A DNA stretch of 64,000 bases, from contig JADYYE010000088.1 in the NCBI GenBank assembly GCA_020853815.1, positions 102,990 to 166,989 of the forward strand, read 5' to 3'. The stretch comes from Phycisphaerales bacterium (lineage in GTDB: Bacteria; Planctomycetota; Phycisphaerae; Phycisphaerales; UBA1924). A program made the position numbers and the translations under genes. Positions 59,643 to 64,000 of the stretch are shown here, one piece after another (the stretch's first letter is position 1; each line of letters begins with the position of its first letter). A model generated the notes under the pieces. It saw only the letters and a program-made list of their open reading frames with translations. It ran no database searches and was not told the DNA's origin.

Positions 59643-60710
59643 TCAGCTTTCGCGACGGGTTGGAGGCGCGAAGACCGTCGCGCCATCGGCCTCGATCAAG
59701 ATTGATGCGCCGGCGAACTCGTACAGTCGACGCTCGCCCGATCGCGCGCGTAGGCGCGAGATGGCGCGCGTCATTACGAGGGCCGAGGGAGCGTCTGATT
59801 GGCAACCGACGCGTTCGACCGCCCGACGGAGGGCGAGCTCGGCGACGGTTCGCGGCGCGCCCGCGAGATCGCGTCGGCGGAACCGGACCATTCGATGTTC
59901 CTGGACTTCCGCCGTCGCGAGAAGCACGTTCGCCTCGCGCTCGAGTTCATGTGCGATTTCGCGCTGTACGGCCGCGACGCGTCCGGCGGTCGTGGCGATG
60001 GATGGCGCGATGCTTCGCAGCGCGGGGACGACGTCGTGCCGCAGCGCCGCCCGGAGGCGCGTGCGATCGGTGTTGGTCGCGTCGGTTGTCCAGGAAACGC
60101 CCGCGTCACGGCAGATCGCTTCGGCGTCAATGCGCGTGATGTCGAGCATTGGGCGGATCAGTGTGATGCCCGGCGCCAGGCGGCGCTTGGGCGCGATCCC
60201 GGAGAGGCCGCGCGGGCCGCTCCCGCGGATCAGACGCATGAGGAGCGTTTCGAGTTGGTCGTCGGCGTGATGCGCGGTCGCGATGAAGGGGCACGCGTGC
60301 TCGCGGGCGAGCGCAACAAGGGCGGCGTATCGCTCGCGGCGGGCGACCGCTTCGAGATTGCCGCCTTTGGACTTGCACGACACGCTTGCGCTGGCGAATT
60401 GGAGCGACAGCCGGGAGGCCAGCGACCGGGCGGCCTCAAGGTCGGCAGTTGCTTCGAGCGCTGGGCGGAGATCGTGCAGGATGTGAGCGACGACGAGGTT
60501 GCTCCCCGCGGCCGCGAGGCACAGGGCGAGCGCCGAGGAATCCGCGCCCGCGGAACACGCGATCAGGGTGCGGCGATCGGGGTCACGGACGCGCCCGCCG
60601 CCCGAAAGGGCCCGCCAGCGTCGGATGACGATGCCGACGGCGCCCGATTTTGGCGGGAGAACCGGGCGGTTGGGAATCGGAGGGCGGAGATTGAGCCGCG
60701 GGGCGTTCAC
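59643..60710 (-). CDS. tilS: tRNA(Ile)-lysidine synthase
   Basis: About 355 residues. The N-type PP-loop appears as LIACSAGADSSALAL, one residue off the usual SGGxDS. HHADDQLETLLMRLIRGSG and GLSGIAPKRR are characteristic of TilS, as is TDATNTDRTRLRAALRHDVVP. The enzyme attaches lysine to C34 of tRNA-Ile(CAU) so that it reads AUA. The GTG at 60710 is taken as start; the frame is open upstream to a TTG at 60785, and no ribosome-binding site favours either. Confidence 0.9.
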   Translation of the reverse strand: MNAPRLNLRPPIPNRPVLPPKSGAVGIVIRRWRALSGGGRVRDPDRRTLIACSAGADSSALALCLAAAGSNLVVAHILHDLRPALEATADLEAARSLASRLSLQFASASVSCKSKGGNLEAVARRERYAALVALAREHACPFIATAHHADDQLETLLMRLIRGSGPRGLSGIAPKRRLAPGITLIRPMLDITRIDAEAICRDAGVSWTTDATNTDRTRLRAALRHDVVPALRSIAPSIATTAGRVAAVQREIAHELEREANVLLATAEVQEHRMVRFRRRDLAGAPRTVAELALRRAVERVGCQSDAPSALVMTRAISRLRARSGERRLYEFAGASILIEADGATVFAPPTRRES

Positions 60711-60784
60711 ATGCCGATGGTAGGGTTCTGACGGGCGTCGGCTTGAGCGGCGTCTCGTTGCGAGTGAATGGTGTGGAGGTCGCA

Positions 60785-61657
60785 ATGCAGGAAGGCAGCA
60801 ACACGTCGGCGGTTCGGCTCCAGACCCCGGACACGAACGTGGGGAGCGGGCTGGAGTCGTCGCCTGCGGAAGCAGGCGGGGTCGAGCCGGCGAACACGAA
60901 CGCCTTGCAGGTGCAAGCGCCGGCCGCCGGCAAGTCGCCGATGGACATGGTCAAGAGCATGACGGCGCCGGACTTCGTCGCGGGCGTGGCGCTGGTGGTG
61001 GGGATCATCCTGGTGATGAGGCACTTCGGCTGGAAGAAGGCCGGTCGGGCGGCGGACGACAACCTGGCACACTTGGAGCAGGCGCGTCTGCTCGCGCAGG
61101 CGGCGCGGTATCAGGCCGCGAGCGATGCGACGGGGGAGCGGCGGTCGAGTCCGCCTCGCTTCGATGAGGGACGGCTTGCCGAGGGCCGACGCGGCGAAGG
61201 CCGACCCCGAGAGACTCGCGCGAGCCAAGTGAGCGGCGAGGACGATCGCGTTTCGCGTGGGATGGATGAGAAGATCGAGCGGCTCCAGAGATTGATCGCC
61301 GAAGCCGATCGACGCATCCGCCGCCTCGAAGAACTGGACGGCGAGGCACGCGGGCCACGCATGTCGATCGCGCCGGCGGGTGCGACTCTGACCTCGCCCA
61401 AACTGGCCGCACCCCGCGAAACCTCTGCTGAGGCGCGGGGGCCACAGGCGGCCAAGAGCATGGGTGAGCCCGCGAAGATCGAATCGCGCCTGATCGAGCC
61501 GCGGGCGCAGGAAGCGACGCCGGACGACTGGCAGTCGCGCACGCGGCAACTCGCGGCGGCCGGGCTTTCGGCGCGCGAGATCGCGTTCAAGCTCGGCAAG
61601 CCGATCGGACACGTCGAGCTCGTGCTGGCGCTGCAACGCGGGCAGATCGCGGGCTGA
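60785..61657 (+). CDS. Membrane-anchored coiled-coil protein with C-terminal HTH (SwrB/DUF6115-like layout)
   Basis: 290 residues from an ATG with GGAGG 5 nt upstream. Residues 1-65 are unstructured. One membrane helix follows (DFVAGVALVVGIILVMRHF, about 61-79). Then come an Arg/Glu-rich linker, a short coiled coil (DEKIERLQRLIAEADRRIRR, about 161-183), another linker and a C-terminal helix-turn-helix (RQLAAAGLSAREIAFKLGKP, then VELVLALQRGQIAG). The order of helix, coiled coil and LSAREIAxKLGKxxGxVELxL motif resembles Bacillus SwrB/YlxL. Homology is suggested by layout only. It is divergent from tilS. Confidence 0.75.
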   Translation: MQEGSNTSAVRLQTPDTNVGSGLESSPAEAGGVEPANTNALQVQAPAAGKSPMDMVKSMTAPDFVAGVALVVGIILVMRHFGWKKAGRAADDNLAHLEQARLLAQAARYQAASDATGERRSSPPRFDEGRLAEGRRGEGRPRETRASQVSGEDDRVSRGMDEKIERLQRLIAEADRRIRRLEELDGEARGPRMSIAPAGATLTSPKLAAPRETSAEARGPQAAKSMGEPAKIESRLIEPRAQEATPDDWQSRTRQLAAAGLSAREIAFKLGKPIGHVELVLALQRGQIAG

Positions 61658-61688
61658 TCTGAGCCAGCGGCGAGTTGGAGCGGTATCG

Positions 61689-61750
61689 CGGGGAGTGGAG
61701 CGTCGAGAACAGCCCCGCGGCAATGGTCAATAGGGAATGGGCAAGGGGAG
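61689..61750 (-). repeat. Inverted copy of the heptamer words of arrays A and B
   Basis: On the minus strand 61746-61719 reads as heptamers of the CATTGCC/CATTCCC type, matching the closing block of array B at about 26 of 29 positions with one missing base. GGGGAGTGGAG at 61690-61700 is the reverse complement of the CTCCCCAC-type heptamers that open array A. It lies between convergent genes. Confidence 0.7.
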
Positions 61751-61862
61751 GACTCGCCCCTTGAACTGAAGCCGCTCTGGAAAGCCGCGAGTTTGGTGTC
61801 CACAAGCACCGACCACGAAAACGCGGTCGGTGGCACGCGTTCGGTCGGTGAATCGCGGTCGG

Positions 61863-62858
61863 TCACCGAGTTGCGGCGTCGAGCGCGATGATCTCAAAGA
61901 GGACGTGGGCCGCCAAGAGGGCGGTGATTCCCGCGTGGTCGCGATCGGGAAGAACCTCGACGACATCCGCTCCCGCGATGTTCACGCCTCGGAGCGAGCG
62001 GAGGAGCGCCAACAGTTCGGCGCTCGAAAGACCTCCCACGCTGGGTGTTCCCGTGCCGGGCGCGAAGGCGGGATCGACGGCGTCGATGTCGACGGTCACG
62101 TAGGTTTCGGCGTGTCCGAGCGACTTGATGAACGAGGCGATGGTCGCGACGCCACCCGTGGTCCCCCCGGAGGCGAGGTCTTCGCGTGTGACGATCGTCA
62201 CGCCGTGCTGCTTCGCGAAATCGAGGTCGGCGCCGGTGTTGAGCGGCCCCTTGACGCCGATCGACAGCATTCTTCTGGGATTGATCAGGCCGTCCTCGAT
62301 CGCGCGGATGAACGGCGAGGCGTGCCCCCACTTTTCTCCCCACACGGCGTCGACGGTGTCGAGGTGGCTATCGAAATGAACGATCGGCAGGCCGCCCGCG
62401 GGCTTGCCGCGTCGTTCCCACGTCGCGCGGATGTTGGCGTAGGCGATCGAGTGGTCGCCGCCCACGGCGAAGAGCTTGGTCGAGGGGTCGGCGAGCGCGG
62501 CCGCGAACGCTGCGACGGCGTCGGCGTTGTCCTTCGGGGAGTAGGGCCTGACCGGCGCGTCGCCGGCATCGGCAAGGCTCAGCTTCTCGCACACGTTCAC
62601 GTTGTGCATGATGTGAAACGGTTTGACGTACTGCGATTCGTCGCGGATCGCGCGGGGCGCGAAGCGAGCACCGGGGCGGTAGGTCACGCCGGCGTCGTAG
62701 GGCACGCCGTAGATCGCCCAGTCGAGCGGGCGATTCTCGGGCGCGACGTCGGCGAGGCGTGGATAGCGGCAGAAGGTGGCGACGCCGGCGAAGCGGGGGG
62801 AAACGCGGGCGTCGGGCAGGATGGTGCGGCGGTTGGGCTGATTGGGCTGATTGGTCAT
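61863..62858 (-). CDS. speB: Agmatinase/arginase-family ureohydrolase
   Basis: 331 residues from an ATG at 62858 preceded by GAGG. The metal-binding motifs of the family are all present: FAVGGDHSIAYANIR (about residue 134), IVHFDSHLDTVDAVWG (about 155, with Ser in place of the usual Ala of DAHxD) and VTVDIDAVDPAFAPGTGTP (about 245). The N-terminus has a 9-nt DNA repeat giving NQPNQPN. Such enzymes hydrolyse agmatine, guanidinobutyrate or related guanidines to urea and an amine; agmatine is the usual guess. It is the last gene of a four-gene leftward operon with three small membrane proteins. Confidence 0.9.
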   Translation of the reverse strand: MTNQPNQPNRRTILPDARVSPRFAGVATFCRYPRLADVAPENRPLDWAIYGVPYDAGVTYRPGARFAPRAIRDESQYVKPFHIMHNVNVCEKLSLADAGDAPVRPYSPKDNADAVAAFAAALADPSTKLFAVGGDHSIAYANIRATWERRGKPAGGLPIVHFDSHLDTVDAVWGEKWGHASPFIRAIEDGLINPRRMLSIGVKGPLNTGADLDFAKQHGVTIVTREDLASGGTTGGVATIASFIKSLGHAETYVTVDIDAVDPAFAPGTGTPSVGGLSSAELLALLRSLRGVNIAGADVVEVLPDRDHAGITALLAAHVLFEIIALDAATR

Positions 62859-62880
62859 GGCGATCCTCGGGAACGCGAGG

Positions 62881-63177
62881 TTAGGCGGCCGAGTCAGACG
62901 GTGTTGGTGCAACGTCCAAGCCATGCGACATGCGTGCCGCGCACGGACGGGCACCAAAGTAGAGCAGGGCGGCGAGCACCGCAACGCCAGCACGAAGACC
63001 AAGATTGGCCATGAGCATGTCGAACAACTGGTCCTTGGCCTCCGGGAACTCGGCGACCAGAGATCGGGGAGTTTGGAATCCGACAAGGTCCTGCGCGGTT
63101 CCGATGATCACATGCACCACGAGCAAATAGACGGAAAGCAACCGGAGGAGCGATACACAGAGAGCGAACGACTTCAT
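62881..63177 (-). CDS. Small membrane protein (paralogue 1)
   Basis: 98 residues with two hydrophobic helices (LLRLLSVYLLVVHVIIGTA and LGLRAGVAVLAALLYFGAR) joined by an acidic loop. AAAGGGG precedes the ATG. It ends 22 nt before the agmatinase gene and begins 19 nt after the next small membrane protein gene. It resembles that neighbour in the first helix and in the C-terminal RxSxGLDV segment. No known family was recognised. Confidence 0.7.
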   Translation of the reverse strand: MKSFALCVSLLRLLSVYLLVVHVIIGTAQDLVGFQTPRSLVAEFPEAKDQLFDMLMANLGLRAGVAVLAALLYFGARPCAARMSHGLDVAPTPSDSAA

Positions 63178-63196
63178 GGCGCACCCCTTTGAGTGG

Positions 63197-63514
63197 TTAC
63201 GGATTGGAGTCGATGGACTTCGGCTGAGCTGACTGAGAGGTCACCAGGTCCAACCCGCGCGACAGACGCGTCGCGATCGCGACGGAATTCAGGTACAGGG
63301 CGACCGAGACGATGAGGTATCCGCCGCAGAATCCCAGGTTTTCGAGAATGCCCATGTTCGACAGCGTGTCAAGGGACCAATCCGAGGTAGGCAGCTTGCG
63401 CATCTCCATGGCGAAGCGCAAGAGGTAATAGAACGCGCTTACAACCACATTCATCACCAGGATGTACGCGGCGAGCAAGCGGGTAGCGATGACGCCGAGT
63501 GTGAATGGGCTCAT
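63197..63514 (-). CDS. Small membrane protein (paralogue 2)
   Basis: 105 residues starting at the ATG at 63514 (GGAG 8 nt upstream). Two hydrophobic helices (TRLLAAYILVMNVVVSAFYYLL and FCGGYLIVSVALYLNSV) flank a polar loop ending in NMGILENLG. The tail TRLSRGLDLV matches ARMSHGLDV of the downstream paralogue. Function unknown. Confidence 0.7.
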   Translation of the reverse strand: MSPFTLGVIATRLLAAYILVMNVVVSAFYYLLRFAMEMRKLPTSDWSLDTLSNMGILENLGFCGGYLIVSVALYLNSVAIATRLSRGLDLVTSQSAQPKSIDSNP

Positions 63515-63546
63515 GATACGTCTCCAGTCGGACAGTTGATCATGTT

Positions 63547-63930
63547 TCACTTTGACGCGGATGACGAAGGCGGCGATGCTGGCGGCTCGCTTTGGATCAC
63601 AGGGAACGCGCGGGCACATTCTGGGCAGCGCTCCGGGCGATGAGGGCCGGGGTCATAGCCGCAGTGCTGGCAGCAATGGGCGGCGAACCTGCCGCGCATC
63701 ACAATCGAGATGACGTGACGCGTGCCGAAGAAGAACCAGAGGCCGGCGGCGAGTGGAACAAAGTACTCTGCAATGGAACGAAGCCACGAGACATACCCAG
63801 TGAAGAACAACTCCCCACTCACAAGTTCGCGCACACGCACCACACATTCGCTCAGGCAGGGTGCAGCAAATACAATGATGAAAAATAGACCCATGAGGCG
63901 GACAACTGGATGCAACCAAGTCGGAGTCAT
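63547..63930 (-). CDS. Small membrane protein with C-terminal zinc ribbon
   Basis: 127 residues from the ATG at 63930. There are two hydrophobic helices (VVRLMGLFFIIVFAAPCL and YFVPLAAGLWFFFGTRHVI) and a C-terminal zinc ribbon CQHCGYDPGPHRPERCPECA followed by a Ser/Pro-rich tail. This CxYD...CPECG-type ribbon is very common on planctomycete membrane proteins. It heads the operon visible in the window, 32 nt before the next gene. The remaining 70 bp to the window edge show no further gene. Confidence 0.75.
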   Translation of the reverse strand: MTPTWLHPVVRLMGLFFIIVFAAPCLSECVVRVRELVSGELFFTGYVSWLRSIAEYFVPLAAGLWFFFGTRHVISIVMRGRFAAHCCQHCGYDPGPHRPERCPECARAFPVIQSEPPASPPSSSASK

Positions 63931-64000
63931 CGAACACCCCCGGTCAGGATCCACTGGATCGCTCTGCCCCTCGCCCAAAGCAGGTAGCGAGTCGCTCCGA

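Noticed and set aside
59195..59686. 163-codon minus-strand frame in the gap before tilS
   Set aside because: No conserved motif, no ribosome-binding site, and it overlaps the 3' end of tilS in another frame.

Overview
The window is GC-rich, densely coded DNA with no phage, transposase, CRISPR or rRNA. It most likely comes from a Planctomycetota bacterium, probably class Phycisphaerae. The pointers are an X6-type ECF sigma factor overlapping a serine/threonine kinase gene, a DUF1080-type sugar hydrolase domain, an exported protein with a short PAPGA/Arg-rich C-terminal sorting tail, very long pseudopilins, and many GTG starts. This is inference from gene content; no 16S gene is present.

Layout. 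1-6.1 kb: sugar use, with a cut-off GH127-type beta-L-arabinofuranosidase and a ROK regulator facing an L-fucose/L-arabinose isomerase-family gene, then a Tat-exported sugar isomerase/epimerase-like protein and a membrane protein. 6.3-16.2 kb: a sorting-tail surface protein, cobalamin-dependent methionine synthase (metH), a TlpA-like thioredoxin, a TauE/SafE transporter, a 3D-domain protein, a small membrane protein and endonuclease III. 16.2-22.4 kb: a methionine/threonine operon. A sigma70-like promoter feeds directly into a predicted SAM-I-clan riboswitch, followed by a trans-sulfuration enzyme, an aspartate kinase-homoserine dehydrogenase fusion without ACT domains, a second trans-sulfuration enzyme and aspartate-semialdehyde dehydrogenase. 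Two ~240-310 bp mosaics of 7-, 9- and 10-nt tandem words flank the kinase-dehydrogenase/trans-sulfuration gene pair in the same orientation.

22.4-31.4 kb: a two-domain secreted esterase/DUF1080 protein, an alpha/beta hydrolase, a bifunctional fucokinase/GDP-fucose pyrophosphorylase, a sugar mutarotase and a ribulokinase. With the genes at the start of the window these outline L-arabinose and L-fucose handling. 31.4-34.4 kb: the ECF sigma factor/Ser-Thr kinase pair. 34.6-50.9 kb: one leftward cluster for a type IV pilus/type II secretion-like machine (two PilB/GspE-type ATPases, PilT, PilC/GspF and five pseudopilin-like proteins, one of 1604 residues), closed by a clear intrinsic terminator.

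50.9-64 kb: housekeeping genes. These are a stand-alone CoaB, a pseudouridine synthase fused to a methyltransferase, tRNA-Arg(UCU), an endonuclease/exonuclease/phosphatase-family protein, heme O synthase, an outer-membrane barrel protein, a DUF1254 protein, TilS, a membrane/coiled-coil/helix-turn-helix protein, and an operon of three small membrane proteins with an agmatinase-family enzyme.

The most unusual items are the riboswitch leader with its predicted loop-to-junction pseudoknot, and the word-mosaic repeats. The repeats sit in two gaps of the methionine operon, recur inverted at 61.7 kb, and appear to have entered the metH and coaB reading frames.
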